From: Maricaulis alexandrii
GTDB lineage: Bacteria > Pseudomonadota > Alphaproteobacteria > Caulobacterales > Maricaulaceae
DNA: 64,000 bases
Direction: 5' to 3'
Assembly: GCF_005871165.1 (NCBI RefSeq)
Contig: NZ_SWKP01000009.1
Coordinates: 1-64,000 of the forward strand
This document shows positions 1-10,971 of this stretch, piece after piece; positions within the stretch are counted from its first letter, which is position 1, and each line of letters begins with the position of its first letter. A program made the translations under genes and the position numbers. The notes beneath the pieces are model-generated. The model did no database searches. It saw only the letters and a list, made by a program, of their open reading frames with translations, and had not been told where the DNA came from.

Positions 1-26
1 AGGTGCCCACGACCCGTCCGACGCCA

Positions 27-58
27 AGCCTGTCTGGCGGTGGTGCGCCAGACAGGCT
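27..58. repeat. Perfect 13-bp inverted repeat (hairpin)
   Basis: Positions 27-39 pair exactly with 46-58 around a 6-nt loop (AGCCTGTCTGGCG against its complement). It lies about 70 nt beyond the stop of the minus-strand DUF3137 gene. No run of T follows on either strand, so it is not a classical intrinsic terminator. It may stabilise a 3' end or belong to a feature left of the window. Confidence 0.5.
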
Positions 59-104
59 GTCCCGGAAGACAGCCCAATCTAGCACCCAACTCACATACAA
101 GGTG

Positions 105-129
105 CCCCGAAGGGGCGGATGAGGGGGCC
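105..129. repeat. Remnant of the GATGAGGGGG intergenic repeat family
   Basis: This short piece carries the CCCCGAAGGGG mini-palindrome followed by CGGATGAGGGGG. The same ending occurs in the longer repeats at 4041-4190 and 11321-11480, so it looks like a partial copy of that interspersed family. Confidence 0.45.
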
Positions 130-1110
130 TTAGCCCTCAGGCGCCGCATGCTCCCCGAACTGGGAGGGCTCGACGAGCAGATCAATGACCGAGAGGATTT
201 CCTCCAGTTCGCGGACCATGGTGTGGACGCGGTCCTTGTCGGCGAGCGGTTTAGACATGGAGCCGGGCTCGAACCGGTTGCCGGTTTCCGCGGCGATGAG
301 GAGTTCGCCCTGGCCGGAATGCTCGTCGAACATGGCGCGCACCTTCTTGCCGCCCATCGCCTCTTCAAGTGCCAGCAGGCGTTCCATGAAGGACGGGGTG
401 AGCATGTAGCGGGCGAGGACCTGGTCATTGCCATGGACCTCGAAAATCTTCTCGAACTTCGGGTCCACCAGGCCGATCCGCTCCAGCCCCTTGCCGCCAA
501 ATCCCTTGCCCAAACTGCTGAGCCCGTTGAACCAGCCGGCATCGCGCGAGATCACAGTGACGCCCTCCACCTTGCGCGGAAATGTTATGCGGATCAGGGC
601 ACCGCGGAAGACGGTGACGTAATAGGTGCGCTTCTTGGAGCGGCGCTTCTGCTCCAGATGCGCCTCATAGAGTTCGAAGGAGCATCCCTCCCGTTCACCC
701 TCGAAATGATCCTCGAAGGCGCGGCGGTTGTAGGAGGGCAGCAGGGAATATTCGCGGAAGGTCTCGAACCGGGCCGGCAGGAGCGGACGGTCGGAATAGG
801 TCAGGTTGAGCGCGTGCGCGATCGCGCTGTTGAGACGCTGCTTGACCTGACGCTTGAGCGCGCTGACGCGCTTATTGCCCACCACACCGCCGATCGCCAC
901 GCCGCCAATGGCGGCGAAGAAGGCGATTTGCGGGATCGGCCAGACGATGACGAAGAGGATGAAACAAACCACCGCAAAGGCGACAGCGCCCGCAATCCAG
1001 TAATTGCGCTGCTTGATGGCGGCAATGCGCTCACCCTCCAGCTCGCTGAGCCAGGGATAGAGCGTCTCATCCCACAATTTGTCCCAGTCGTAATTCTTGG
1101 GCTGGGTCAA
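130..1110 (-). CDS. DUF3137 family membrane protein
   Basis: The 326-residue protein matches the DUF3137 pattern: a short cytoplasmic N-terminus, two adjacent hydrophobic segments at about residues 39-59 and 61-79, then a long soluble C-terminal domain. Function is unknown in the family. The start is a TTG two bases after the valS stop; the only ATG there is followed at once by TAG, so translation probably follows valS by coupling. It is the last gene of the valS transcript. A 13-bp hairpin lies downstream. The family call rests on recalled sequence pattern. Confidence 0.8.
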   Translation of the reverse strand: MTQPKNYDWDKLWDETLYPWLSELEGERIAAIKQRNYWIAGAVAFAVVCFILFVIVWPIPQIAFFAAIGGVAIGGVVGNKRVSALKRQVKQRLNSAIAHALNLTYSDRPLLPARFETFREYSLLPSYNRRAFEDHFEGEREGCSFELYEAHLEQKRRSKKRTYYVTVFRGALIRITFPRKVEGVTVISRDAGWFNGLSSLGKGFGGKGLERIGLVDPKFEKIFEVHGNDQVLARYMLTPSFMERLLALEEAMGGKKVRAMFDEHSGQGELLIAAETGNRFEPGSMSKPLADKDRVHTMVRELEEILSVIDLLVEPSQFGEHAAPEG

Positions 1111-1112
1111 TG

Positions 1113-3917
<2,805 letters not shown>

Positions 3918-4040
3918 GGGATCCGCGTCTTGATTGGCCGCACAGAGCGGGCGTTTGCACTGTTATGGCAATCTGACGCGGAAAGTCAGCCCGGGAACTG
4001 CGGATGGGGTGATGCTTTCGGTCTTCCAGCACCGGGTTTC

Positions 4041-4190
4041 CCCCCTCTCCCGCCCCGGAGCTTGTCCTGGACCGGCCTTTGGCCGGATCCGGGGGGGCAC
4101 CCTCTCCCCAGGGAGAGAGAGGTGGGTTCAGCGCTGACGGCACTCCTTCTCCCCGGGGAGAAGGTGGTCCGAAGGACCGGATGAGGGGGA
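4041..4190. repeat. Intergenic palindromic repeat, CCCTCTCCC/GGGAGAGGG family
   Basis: The 289-bp gap upstream of valS is mostly filled by this GC-rich repeat: CCCCTCTCC at one end, internal CTCTCCCCAGGGAGAGAG and CTTCTCCCCGGGGAGAAG palindromes, and CCGGATGAGGGGGA at the other end. Related copies occur at 4603-4650, 11321-11480, 14281-14307 and 16021-16214, always between genes. It resembles REP/BIME-type elements. It carries no gene of its own. Confidence 0.7.
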
Positions 4191-4206
4191 AGCGAGGTTT
4201 TCGCCC

Positions 4207-4590
4207 TTACGGGTGGTTCACCGGATTGTCCGGATGAATGCCCCAATGAACAGCTTCACCAATCACCTCCATGATCGCGTCTGTCTCTTTGAGGATGTAG
4301 TGGTTCCAGAAGCGCAGCACGGTGTAGCCGCGGGACTCCAGAAACTCGGTTCGACGCTGATTCTCCTCTTCCGTATCCGCGTGTTGCCCACCATCCGCCT
4401 CGACAATCACACGGGCCGTTCGAGAGGCGAAATCGACGATGTAGGGACCGATGGGCACCTGACGCCGGAACTTCACGCCCATCAGATTGCCATTCCTGAG
4501 TCTCGACCACAGCCGGGCCTCGGCCGGCGTTTGTCGACGGCGAAAAGCGCGTGCACGGTTGATGTTCTTGTGTTGGGACTGGCTTGGCAC
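4207..4590 (-). CDS. DUF559 domain protein (Vsr/PD-(D/E)XK-like endonuclease fold)
   Basis: The predicted 127-residue protein matches the DUF559 family: RARAFRRRQTPAEARLWSRL, then FRRQVPIGPYIVDF, the acidic EADGGQH motif and the C-terminal RVLRFWNHYIL-type strand. The family has a Vsr-like nuclease fold, but its role is mostly unproven. I place the start at GTG 4590, because the frame runs open far upstream through a repeat into popZ without DUF559 similarity. The gene sits alone between two copies of the CCCTCTCCC repeat, which suggests it travels with repeat-rich DNA. Confidence 0.8.
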   Translation of the reverse strand: MPSQSQHKNINRARAFRRRQTPAEARLWSRLRNGNLMGVKFRRQVPIGPYIVDFASRTARVIVEADGGQHADTEEENQRRTEFLESRGYTVLRFWNHYILKETDAIMEVIGEAVHWGIHPDNPVNHP

Positions 4591-4602
4591 GGGCGGTGAC
4601 TT

Positions 4603-4650
4603 CCCCCTCTCCCGCCCCTTCGGGGCACCCTCTCCCCAGGGAGAGGGAGG
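4603..4650. repeat. Intergenic palindromic repeat, CCCTCTCCC/GGGAGAGGG family
   Basis: This short copy contains CCCCCTCTCCCGCCCCTTCG and a CTCTCCCCAGGGAGAG palindrome. It is a reduced version of the copy at 4041-4190, and the two bracket the DUF559 gene. Confidence 0.6.
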
Positions 4651-4703
4651 TCGCATCCAGCCTAACTCTGAGCCTCGCCCAACCTTGTGACGCCGCTCAC
4701 GCC

Positions 4704-4740
4704 AAAACAAAAAAGGCGCGCCCGGCTGGGCGCGCCTTTT
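4704..4740 (-). terminator. Rho-independent terminator of popZ
   Basis: A perfect 9-bp stem (4715-4723 with 4728-4736, GGCGCGCCC and complement) with a 4-nt loop is followed on the minus strand by TTTTTTGTTTT. It lies 24 bp beyond the popZ stop codon, so popZ is probably terminated before DUF559. Confidence 0.9.
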
Positions 4741-4763
4741 GAAACCGGGTGTCGGGGCCGGCC

Positions 4764-5363
4764 CTAGCGGCGGCGGCGGGCGACGCGGTCGATTTCGGCC
4801 TGGACCTTTTCGTCGACGATGGACGGCAGGTTGGCGTCGAGCCATTCCTTGAGCATCGGGCGAAGCAGGGCGCGAACGACGCCTTCCAGCGTGCGGCCTT
4901 CCTCTTCGGAAATGCGGATATTGTCGGCCAGCGTGTGGAAGGAGGACATGGCGGCACTGGCGGCCGGTTCCGACATGATGCCGTCGGAGACTTCCTCTTC
5001 CAGGGCGTCGAAATCAATATCCGGCTCGGGCTCCGGCTCGGCTGCAACGACCGGCTCTTCCTCGTCCTCGCGGTCGACTATCATCAGATCATCGTCCATC
5101 GCCATCGGGTCGGTGCCGGCATCGGCATCATCGACCTTTTCGGTCAGTTCGAGCACATCATCGCCGCCGGAATCGTCATCGCCGCCGAACAGGGCATCTA
5201 TATCGTCCTGGGATTGCGGCTCGTCCTCGACCGGTTCCGGCGCAGCGGCGGTTTCGGCTTCGGCTTCCGGCGCGGCTTCCTCATCATCCTCGTTAATGAT
5301 CCGGCGGATCGAGGAGAGGATTTCTTCCATCGACGGTTCGTTATCGGCGGTTTGCTCAGCCAT
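4764..5363 (-). CDS. popZ: Polar organizing protein PopZ (DUF2497)
   Basis: PopZ forms a polar microdomain that anchors the ParB-parS centromere and recruits cell-cycle regulators in Caulobacter. The 199-residue protein has the family layout: N-terminal helix EPSMEEILSSIRRIINED (residues ~9-26), a long acidic, proline- and alanine-rich disordered middle, and the C-terminal oligomerisation helices LEGVVRALLRPMLKEWLDAN and PSIVDEKVQAEIDRVA. Length and order fit C. crescentus PopZ. Flanking tolC and valS recall the Caulobacter neighbourhood. It has its own strong terminator. Confidence 0.93.
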   Translation of the reverse strand: MAEQTADNEPSMEEILSSIRRIINEDDEEAAPEAEAETAAAPEPVEDEPQSQDDIDALFGGDDDSGGDDVLELTEKVDDADAGTDPMAMDDDLMIVDREDEEEPVVAAEPEPEPDIDFDALEEEVSDGIMSEPAASAAMSSFHTLADNIRISEEEGRTLEGVVRALLRPMLKEWLDANLPSIVDEKVQAEIDRVARRRR

Positions 5364-5415
5364 GCGCCATTCCTTGCGATATGCGGGCGTTTTCTCTTCT
5401 AACGCGAATTAAACG

Positions 5416-5430
5416 GGCCGAAAATCGGCC
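5416..5430 (-). terminator. Weak hairpin downstream of tolC
   Basis: GGCCGA (5416-5421) pairs with TCGGCC (5425-5430) around three A residues, and the minus-strand sequence continues CGTTTAATT. It may be a weak terminator for tolC or part of the popZ upstream region. The T tract is short, so the call is tentative. Confidence 0.3.
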
Positions 5431-5457
5431 TGTCCAGTCCGAGAGTCGCCGGAAAGG

Positions 5458-6852
5458 CTAGTCCCAGGGCGTTAAGTCAAGGTTAGGGAAAACCGATTCG
5501 CGTCCATCATCTGCACCCGGGTCATAAATTTCTACATTCAGACCCAATTGACGGGCGGAAACGGCGCCCATCGCCTGGAGCAGATTATAGCCGGCCACGT
5601 AGGAATCGCGTTCCGCGGTCACCAGGGTCAGGCGGGATTCCAGCAATTCCTGTTCCGCATCAAGCACATCAAGCGTGGTCCGGATGCCGACATAGGCCTC
5701 CTGCTCCACCCCGTCGAGCGCGATCTCATTGGCGCGGACAGCCTGGCGCGAACTCTCGATCACGGCCAGGGAAGCGATATAGCCGCTCCAGGCATTGGTG
5801 ACGCCCTCGGTCACCTGACGGCGCGCTTCGCGGACCTGGAAACGGGCCTGCTCCTCCTGGGCGACCGCGGCGCGGACACGGGAGCGATTCAACCCGCCGG
5901 TGAGAATCGGCACGGACACCCGGCCCATCACCGAGACACTGTCGCGCTCATCCCCGGAGAAATTGCTGTCGCGGGCTGCCGAAGCGGTCGCGGACAGGGA
6001 GACTTCCGGCATGAGATTGCCGCGGGCGATGCGGATGGCGTGCTGGGAGGCCTGTTCATTGTACTGGGCGGCCAGCAATTGCGGCGAATTGGCAAAGGCG
6101 TATTCGGCCGCATCGGCCAGATGATCCGGCAGGTCCGGCAGGGCCGGCGGATCCTGCAGCGTGGCCGGCGGATTGCCGGTGACACGCTCATAGGCGGCAC
6201 GGCTGACCGCAAGCTGGGACTGGGCGGCGGCCAGCTGGGCCTGGGCGCCGGACAGGCGGGCCTCGGCCTGGGCGACATCGGTGCGGGTGATCTCCCCCAC
6301 TTCGAACCGGTCCGCGGCAGCTTCCAGGTGCTGGGCCAGCACGTCGACATTATTGCGGCGGATCTCGACGACCCGGGCATCGCGGCGAACGTCCATGAAG
6401 GCGGTGACCGCGCTCACCAGCACGGTCTGCTCGGTGGCGCGCAGGTTTTCGCGGCTGGCCATGATGACGGCGGTGGCCTGGTCAATGGCACCGGAAATCC
6501 GGCCGCCCTGATAAATCGCCTGGGAGGCGGTCAGGGAATAATTCTTCGGTGTCGCATCGCTTTCGCTGTTGGACGGCACGCGCTGGCCGTTGATGACGAA
6601 GGTGCTCTGCGATTCGACATGCTGGCGCGAGATGGAGGCCGAGGCGGAGACCGTCGGCAAACGTCCGGCGCGGGCCTGGACGCGTTGCTCGTCGACGGCG
6701 CGAAGACTGGCCCGCTGGGCCTGCAGTGTCGGGTTGGAATTATAGGCCTGGGACAGGGTCTCTTCGAGCGTCTGGGCCTGCGCAAACCCTGCGAAGGCCA
6801 ACAGGGACACGCTCCCGGCCAGCGCCATCGACCAATGCTTCAATCGCGTCAT
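5458..6852 (-). CDS. tolC: TolC family outer-membrane channel protein
   Basis: TolC trimers form the outer-membrane tunnel for efflux pumps and type I secretion. The 464-residue protein has a signal peptide at residues 1-27 (basic MTRLKHW, hydrophobic core, cleavage after AQAQ) and the duplicated helical outer-membrane efflux domains seen in TolC (SQAYNSNPTLQAQRASL; AEARLSGAQAQLAAAQSQLA; later AVRANEIALDGVEQEAYVG). I chose the ATG at 6852 because it opens the signal peptide and has AGGGGAAG upstream; an in-frame start 48 bases earlier would spoil the signal. It could be the RsaF-type partner of a type I exporter. Confidence 0.93.
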   Translation of the reverse strand: MTRLKHWSMALAGSVSLLAFAGFAQAQTLEETLSQAYNSNPTLQAQRASLRAVDEQRVQARAGRLPTVSASASISRQHVESQSTFVINGQRVPSNSESDATPKNYSLTASQAIYQGGRISGAIDQATAVIMASRENLRATEQTVLVSAVTAFMDVRRDARVVEIRRNNVDVLAQHLEAAADRFEVGEITRTDVAQAEARLSGAQAQLAAAQSQLAVSRAAYERVTGNPPATLQDPPALPDLPDHLADAAEYAFANSPQLLAAQYNEQASQHAIRIARGNLMPEVSLSATASAARDSNFSGDERDSVSVMGRVSVPILTGGLNRSRVRAAVAQEEQARFQVREARRQVTEGVTNAWSGYIASLAVIESSRQAVRANEIALDGVEQEAYVGIRTTLDVLDAEQELLESRLTLVTAERDSYVAGYNLLQAMGAVSARQLGLNVEIYDPGADDGRESVFPNLDLTPWD

Positions 6853-6947
6853 CCAACTTCCCCTGAAACCGGCGGGACAGTTCCACCGCCCCATATCCAT
6901 GTCATCATAACGCCCTCACCCCACATGGCCAGCGGCGCATTGACGCT

Positions 6948-6976
6948 GATATAGGGTGCCGGCATCAAAAAGTGAA
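6948..6976 (-). promoter_or_regulatory. Predicted sigma-70-type promoter of tolC
   Basis: On the minus strand, TTCACT (6971-6976) is followed after exactly 17 bases by TATATC (6948-6953), about 95 bases before the tolC ATG. The -35 hexamer lies inside the palindrome at 6970-6988. The hexamers are near-consensus, but no transcript evidence is available here. Confidence 0.5.
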
Positions 6977-6988
6977 CAGTGTTTACTT
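6970..6988. promoter_or_regulatory. 19-bp palindromic operator, TetR type, over the tolC -35
   Basis: AAGTGAACA-g-TGTTTACTT is a 9-bp inverted repeat about a single central base with one mismatch. Size and symmetry are those of TetR/AcrR-family operators of efflux genes. It overlaps the predicted -35 of tolC. No TetR-type gene occurs in the window, so a regulator would act in trans. Confidence 0.6.
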
Positions 6989-7086
6989 ACTTATTCTGCT
7001 AAGTTTGCAAATACACCGTCAGGCATGACACGGTCCAGTGCGAATTTTCCGTCGCAGCCGGGACAGGGTTTCTGCTCAAAAACAGA

Positions 7087-7740
7087 TCAGAAGGCGAAGC
7101 CGGCTTCCGCTTCAAAACCCGGCAGGACGGTCGCATTGGCGTCGAACACCACGCGCTCACCGATTCCGGCGGAGGATTTGGTGAAGACGGTGGCCTTGCC
7201 GACCGGACCCTTGCGCACAATCACGACCAGGCGGCCGCCATCGGCGAGCTGGTCGAACCAGGCGGTCGGAACGGCATCGACCGAACCATTGACGAAGATC
7301 ACGTCGAACGGTCCCTGTTTCGGCACACCGGCCTTGGGGTCGCCTTCGACGACCACGGCATTGTCGGCGCCGATATCGGACAGGAGGGTAGAGGAGCGGG
7401 ACAGCCCGTCCTCATCATTCTCCACGCCGACCACGGTCTCGGCCATGCAGGCCAGGATAGCGGTGGAATAACCGCGGCCATTGGCGATATCGAGCACGAT
7501 GTCGCCCGGCTGGATGTCGGCGGCATGGATCAGCTTGGCCATGTCGCGCGGACGCATCAGGGTGCGGTTGTCCGAGGTCACGACCTGGCTGTCGGCATAG
7601 GCCGAAGCCCGGCGCGAGCGCGGCACGAAAAGTTCACGCGGCGTGTTCAGGAAGGCGGCAATGAGACGCCGGTCGGTCACGTCGGACGGCCGGATCTGGC
7701 TGTCCACCATGTGTTTGCGTGCCTGGTCGAATTCGCTCAC
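7087..7740 (-). CDS. pcm: Protein-L-isoaspartate O-methyltransferase family protein
   Basis: The family methylates isoaspartyl residues in damaged proteins using S-adenosylmethionine. The 217-residue protein has the N-terminal pattern QARKHMVDSQIRPSDVTD seen in alphaproteobacterial members, a SAM-binding motif I (VLDIANGRGYSTAILA) and motif II (PFDVIFVNGSVD). Motif I differs from the usual EIGTGSGY form, so substrate range could differ. The GTG at 7740 is preferred, since AGGGAGAG precedes it and similarity begins there. It lies upstream of tolC with a 234-bp gap holding the tolC promoter. Confidence 0.85.
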   Translation of the reverse strand: MSEFDQARKHMVDSQIRPSDVTDRRLIAAFLNTPRELFVPRSRRASAYADSQVVTSDNRTLMRPRDMAKLIHAADIQPGDIVLDIANGRGYSTAILACMAETVVGVENDEDGLSRSSTLLSDIGADNAVVVEGDPKAGVPKQGPFDVIFVNGSVDAVPTAWFDQLADGGRLVVIVRKGPVGKATVFTKSSAGIGERVVFDANATVLPGFEAEAGFAF

Positions 7741-7909
7741 GGGTCTCTCCCTGCGGTCCGGAAGCCGCTGATATATCCTGTGTGCGCAAGGATCGGCAAC
7801 CACCAGACTGCGCGAAGCGCGGGGCAAAGCGCCGCAATCTCACATCGCTGTGAATTGGCGCATTGCTCCTGACGGCGCGTGGGGTTATAGCTCCCGGCTC
7901 CATTCCTGA

Positions 7910-7983
7910 GGCACCGTGGCGGAGTGGTTACGCAGAGGACTGCAAATCCTTGTACCCCGGTTCGATTCCGGGCGGTGCCTCCA
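7910..7983 (+). tRNA. tRNA-Cys (GCA)
   Basis: A full cloverleaf is visible: acceptor GGCACCG (7910-7916) pairs with CGGTGCC (7973-7979). The anticodon GCA is at 7942-7944 in loop CTGCAAA, the T-loop is GGTTCGATTCC, and the discriminator base is U, as expected for tRNA-Cys. The CCA end (7981-7983) is encoded. Confidence 0.97.
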
Positions 7984-7991
7984 CCCTTCCC

Positions 7992-8687
7992 CTAAAATTC
8001 GATCTTCGCACCCTTGTGGTCCCGGAATCCCCCCGAATCATCGGCGCTCAGTCCGGCGATGACGGTAAGCAGGTCCTGGGCGGCCTCGTCCGGCGGGCGG
8101 ACGTCGAGACCGGACTTGGAGAAGGGGTCGGACAGGCGCGTGTCCACCGTGCCGGGATGCAGGGCGATGCAGATGGCCTCCGGCTTGCGCCGCTTCATCT
8201 CGATGGAGACGCTGCGCAGGATCTGGTTCAGCGCGGCCTTGGAAGCGCGATAGGCATGCCAACCGCCCAGCCGGTTGTCCGAGATCGAGCCGACACGCGC
8301 TGACAGGGTCGCGAAGACCGACCGTCCCATGCGGGGCAGGAGCGGCAGGAAATGCTTCATCAGCAAGGCCGGCCCTGTCGCATTGAGCGCGAAGGCACGA
8401 GCGAAATGCTCCTGATTCAGCTCGCGCAGGCTGCGCTCGGGCGAGAAATCCTCATCATGCAGGAAGCCGGTCGCGTCGATGATGAGGCGGACAGGCGGAT
8501 CGGCGGTCTTGAAGGTCTCGGCCGCGGCGGCAATGGAGGCCTCGTCCAGCAGGTCCAGCGGCGGATCACTGCGGCGTGACAGGCCGGTCACCGTCCAGCC
8601 CTGCACTGCGAGCGCTTCAACCAGGGCCGAACCGATCCCGCCACTTGCGCCGATCACGATGGCCTGTCCGGTCTCACTGTCACTCAT
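7992..8687 (-). CDS. Short-chain dehydrogenase/reductase (C-factor/sniffer type)
   Basis: This 231-residue Rossmann-fold oxidoreductase binds NAD(P) through GASGGIGSA near residue 13. It has the active-site serine in ATLSARVGSISDN and the catalytic YRASK motif. The substrate is unknown. The carbonyl-reductase-like form resembles the C-factor/sniffer group. The frame is open far upstream, but the SDR fold starts at ATG 8687. It is transcribed away from the FeS photolyase across a 54-bp gap. SDRs of this kind recur beside such photolyases, so a shared light response is possible (inference). Confidence 0.9.
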   Translation of the reverse strand: MSDSETGQAIVIGASGGIGSALVEALAVQGWTVTGLSRRSDPPLDLLDEASIAAAAETFKTADPPVRLIIDATGFLHDEDFSPERSLRELNQEHFARAFALNATGPALLMKHFLPLLPRMGRSVFATLSARVGSISDNRLGGWHAYRASKAALNQILRSVSIEMKRRKPEAICIALHPGTVDTRLSDPFSKSGLDVRPPDEAAQDLLTVIAGLSADDSGGFRDHKGAKIEF

Positions 8688-8741
8688 ACCCGCATCCACT
8701 GGTCTGCTCTGCCACTGTCTACGTAAACAGGGCCAAAGCGG

Positions 8742-10265
8742 ATGGATGCGATGACAGACCTCGTCCTGGTCCTGGGAGACCAGCTCAATCACGATTTGCC
8801 CAGCCTGCGCCAGAAGCCGGACGCGGCCGATGTGGTGATGGCGGAGGTGACGGCAGAGACGGCGTATGTCTGGCATCACCGCAAGAAGATCGCCTTCATC
8901 TTCTCCGCCATGCGCCATTTCGCCGATGAGCTGCGCGCGAAGGGTCGGCGTGTGCACTATCACAGCTTCGACGAAGCCCCGCCCTGCCCCGACCTGGCCC
9001 GCGCCGTCGAGGACAGGCTCAAGACGGGTGAGTACGACCGGCTGATCGTAACCGAGCCGGGGGAATGGCGGCTGAAGCAGGCGATGGAGACCTGGTCCGA
9101 GCGGTTCGACGTGGAAGTGGTGATCCTGGAGGATGACCGTTTCCTGTGCTCCCACGACCGGTTCGCGCGCTGGGCCGAGGGGCGCAAGCAGTTGCGAATG
9201 GAGTATTTCTACCGCGAAATGCGGCGCGAGACGGGCCTCCTCATGGAAGGCGACAAGCCGGCCGGCGGGCGCTGGAATTATGATGCGGAGAATCGCGAGG
9301 CGGCATCCTCCAGCCTGTTCATGCCCAAGCCTTTCCAGGTCGAGCCGGACGCGATCACAGCGGATGTTCTGGACCTGGTGGAAGCGCGCTTTGAGGGGTT
9401 CGGGGATTTCCGCCCCTTCCATTTCGCCGTCACCCGCGAGGATGCCCTCAAGGCGCTGGACCATTTCATCGAACAGGCCCTGCCCGAATTCGGCACTTAT
9501 CAGGATGCCATGCTCAAGGGCGAAGCCTTTCTCTATCACTCCCTCCTGTCCGCCTATCTCAATGTCGGCCTGCTCGGCCCGCTGGAAATCTGCCAAGCGG
9601 TGGAGGCGGCGTGGAAGCGTGGCCATGCCCCGCTGAATGCGGCGGAAGGTTATATCCGGCAGATCATCGGCTGGCGGGAATATGTGCGCGGCATCTACTG
9701 GCGCGAGGGGCCGGACTATGTCCGCCGCAATGCGCTGGGCGCGGATCGGCCCCTGCCCGACTTCTACTGGAGCGGCGAGACCGACATGGCCTGCCTGGCC
9801 GCCGCGATCGGGCAGACGCGCCAGGAAGCCTATGCCCACCATATCCAGCGCCTGATGGTGACCGGCACGTTCGCCCTCATCGCCGGGGTCGACCCGCACG
9901 CCCTGCATGAATGGTATCTGGCGGTCTATATCGACGCCTTCGAATGGGTGGAGGCGCCCAATACGGTGGGCATGTCACAATTCGCGGATGGCGGATTGCT
10001 GGGCTCGAAACCCTATGCGGCGAGCGGCGCCTATATCGACCGGATGTCGGATTATTGCGCCGGCTGCCGCTATGATGTGAAGGACAAGACGGGCCCGAAT
10101 TCCTGCCCGTTCAATTCGCTCTACTGGGACTTCCTGGCCCGCAATGAGGACACGCTGCGCAACAATCCGCGCCTGGGTCCGGTCTATCGCAACTGGGACC
10201 GGATGAGCGACGAGAAACGCCAGGCCTATCGCGACCGGGCCGCCGAGGTACTGGACGGGCTCTGA
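8742..10265 (+). CDS. Bacterial FeS photolyase/cryptochrome (PhrB/CryB type)
   Basis: The 507-residue flavoprotein belongs to the FeS-BCP group, whose characterised member PhrB repairs (6-4) photoproducts with blue light. The N-terminal DUF523-unrelated Rossmann domain begins [16 protein letters not shown]. The four [4Fe-4S] ligands are visible as C351 (DMACLAAAI), C439 and C442 (DYCAGC) and C455 (NSCPFN), matching PhrB spacing with a one-residue offset. The [19 protein letters not shown] block is diagnostic. The start is ATG 8742 or the in-frame ATG 8751. The 3' end overlaps the convergent DUF2256 gene by 40 bp. Confidence 0.95.
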   Translation: MDAMTDLVLVLGDQLNHDLPSLRQKPDAADVVMAEVTAETAYVWHHRKKIAFIFSAMRHFADELRAKGRRVHYHSFDEAPPCPDLARAVEDRLKTGEYDRLIVTEPGEWRLKQAMETWSERFDVEVVILEDDRFLCSHDRFARWAEGRKQLRMEYFYREMRRETGLLMEGDKPAGGRWNYDAENREAASSSLFMPKPFQVEPDAITADVLDLVEARFEGFGDFRPFHFAVTREDALKALDHFIEQALPEFGTYQDAMLKGEAFLYHSLLSAYLNVGLLGPLEICQAVEAAWKRGHAPLNAAEGYIRQIIGWREYVRGIYWREGPDYVRRNALGADRPLPDFYWSGETDMACLAAAIGQTRQEAYAHHIQRLMVTGTFALIAGVDPHALHEWYLAVYIDAFEWVEAPNTVGMSQFADGGLLGSKPYAASGAYIDRMSDYCAGCRYDVKDKTGPNSCPFNSLYWDFLARNEDTLRNNPRLGPVYRNWDRMSDEKRQAYRDRAAEVLDGL

Positions 10266-10408
10266 ACCAGTTTCGACCGGCGGCAACGCTCGGAACAGTA
10301 TTTCACCTCATCCCAGACGCTTTCCCATTTCTTGCGCCACTGGAAGGGCCGGCCGCAAGTCAGGCAGGTCTTGTCCGGCTTGGGTTTGCGGGAGACGTGC
10401 CTGGCCAT
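10226..10408 (-). CDS. DUF2256 small cysteine-rich protein
   Basis: This 60-residue basic protein contains [14 protein letters not shown] and [10 protein letters not shown], giving the CxxC...CxxxC pattern of a small zinc ribbon and the W/K-rich core that defines DUF2256. Function is unknown. It is convergent with the FeS photolyase and overlaps its coding end by 40 bp, so both sequences are constrained there. DUF2256 genes are repeatedly found near photolyase/cryptochrome genes (established association as I recall it), suggesting a role in the same process. Confidence 0.88.
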   Translation of the reverse strand: MARHVSRKPKPDKTCLTCGRPFQWRKKWESVWDEVKYCSERCRRSKLVQSPSSTSAARSR

Positions 10409-10445
10409 GACCGGCCAGATAGGCCGATCCGGGCGGTCGGAAAGG

Positions 10446-10802
10446 TCAGGCGTGTTCCGCTTTCAGCGTGCCGTCCGGGTTCACCCCCGCCTTCTCCAGC
10501 TCGGGCCCCAGCTTGCCCATGAGGAAGAGGCCGTACATGCGGTAATCGCTGATCAGCGACCAGAGCGGATAGGTGAAGGTCGCCGGTTTGTTGCGTTCGA
10601 CGAAGGCATGGCTGACCCAGGCGAAGAAATAGCCCGATACCGGCACGGCCAGCAGAAGCCACCAGGCCTGCGTCACCAGTGCCGCGACCAGCACGATCAG
10701 GGCCAGGGTCGAGCCGACATAATGCCAGTTCCGCGTCGCCGGCCGGGCATGCTCGCGCAGGTAAAAGGGCCAAAACGACTCAAATCGTGTGTGTTCCCGC
10801 AT
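10446..10802 (-). CDS. DUF962/Mpo1-like membrane protein
   Basis: The 118-residue protein fits the DUF962 family: [21 protein letters not shown] at the N-terminus, two hydrophobic segments at about residues 30-48 and 50-65, and the conserved [15 protein letters not shown] stretch. The eukaryotic relative Mpo1 is a dioxygenase in 2-hydroxy fatty-acid alpha-oxidation that uses conserved histidines; H27 and H65 could correspond, but this is inference. GAGAGG precedes the ATG. It may be cotranscribed with DUF2256, 37 bp downstream. Confidence 0.85.
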   Translation of the reverse strand: MREHTRFESFWPFYLREHARPATRNWHYVGSTLALIVLVAALVTQAWWLLLAVPVSGYFFAWVSHAFVERNKPATFTYPLWSLISDYRMYGLFLMGKLGPELEKAGVNPDGTLKAEHA

Positions 10803-10815
10803 CGTCCTCTCCCGG

Positions 10816-10836
10816 GTGATTCGTTGCTCGAATCAC
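10816..10836. promoter_or_regulatory. Inverted repeat upstream of the DUF962 gene
   Basis: GTGATTCG (10816-10823) and CGAATCAC (10829-10836) form a perfect 8-bp inverted repeat with a 5-nt spacer, 14 bp before the DUF962 start codon. Each arm includes a GANTC site, the CcrM methylation target in this group. It could be an operator or a 5'-UTR hairpin. Confidence 0.4.
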
Positions 10837-10971
10837 ATCTGCTGTTTGTTCCGTCAGGATAAATCGGGATTTCGTGGTGAATCAAACATCGCCTCAAAAC
10901 GGCGCATTTCGATGATTCCATTAGGTTTTCGGCAAGGACGATAAACCAAATACCGAATTGCCCCTTTCCTG

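Noticed and set aside
7992-9908. 638-residue minus-strand frame fusing an SDR to an upstream extension
   Set aside because: Only residues after ATG 8687 are SDR-like; the rest is antisense to the photolyase.
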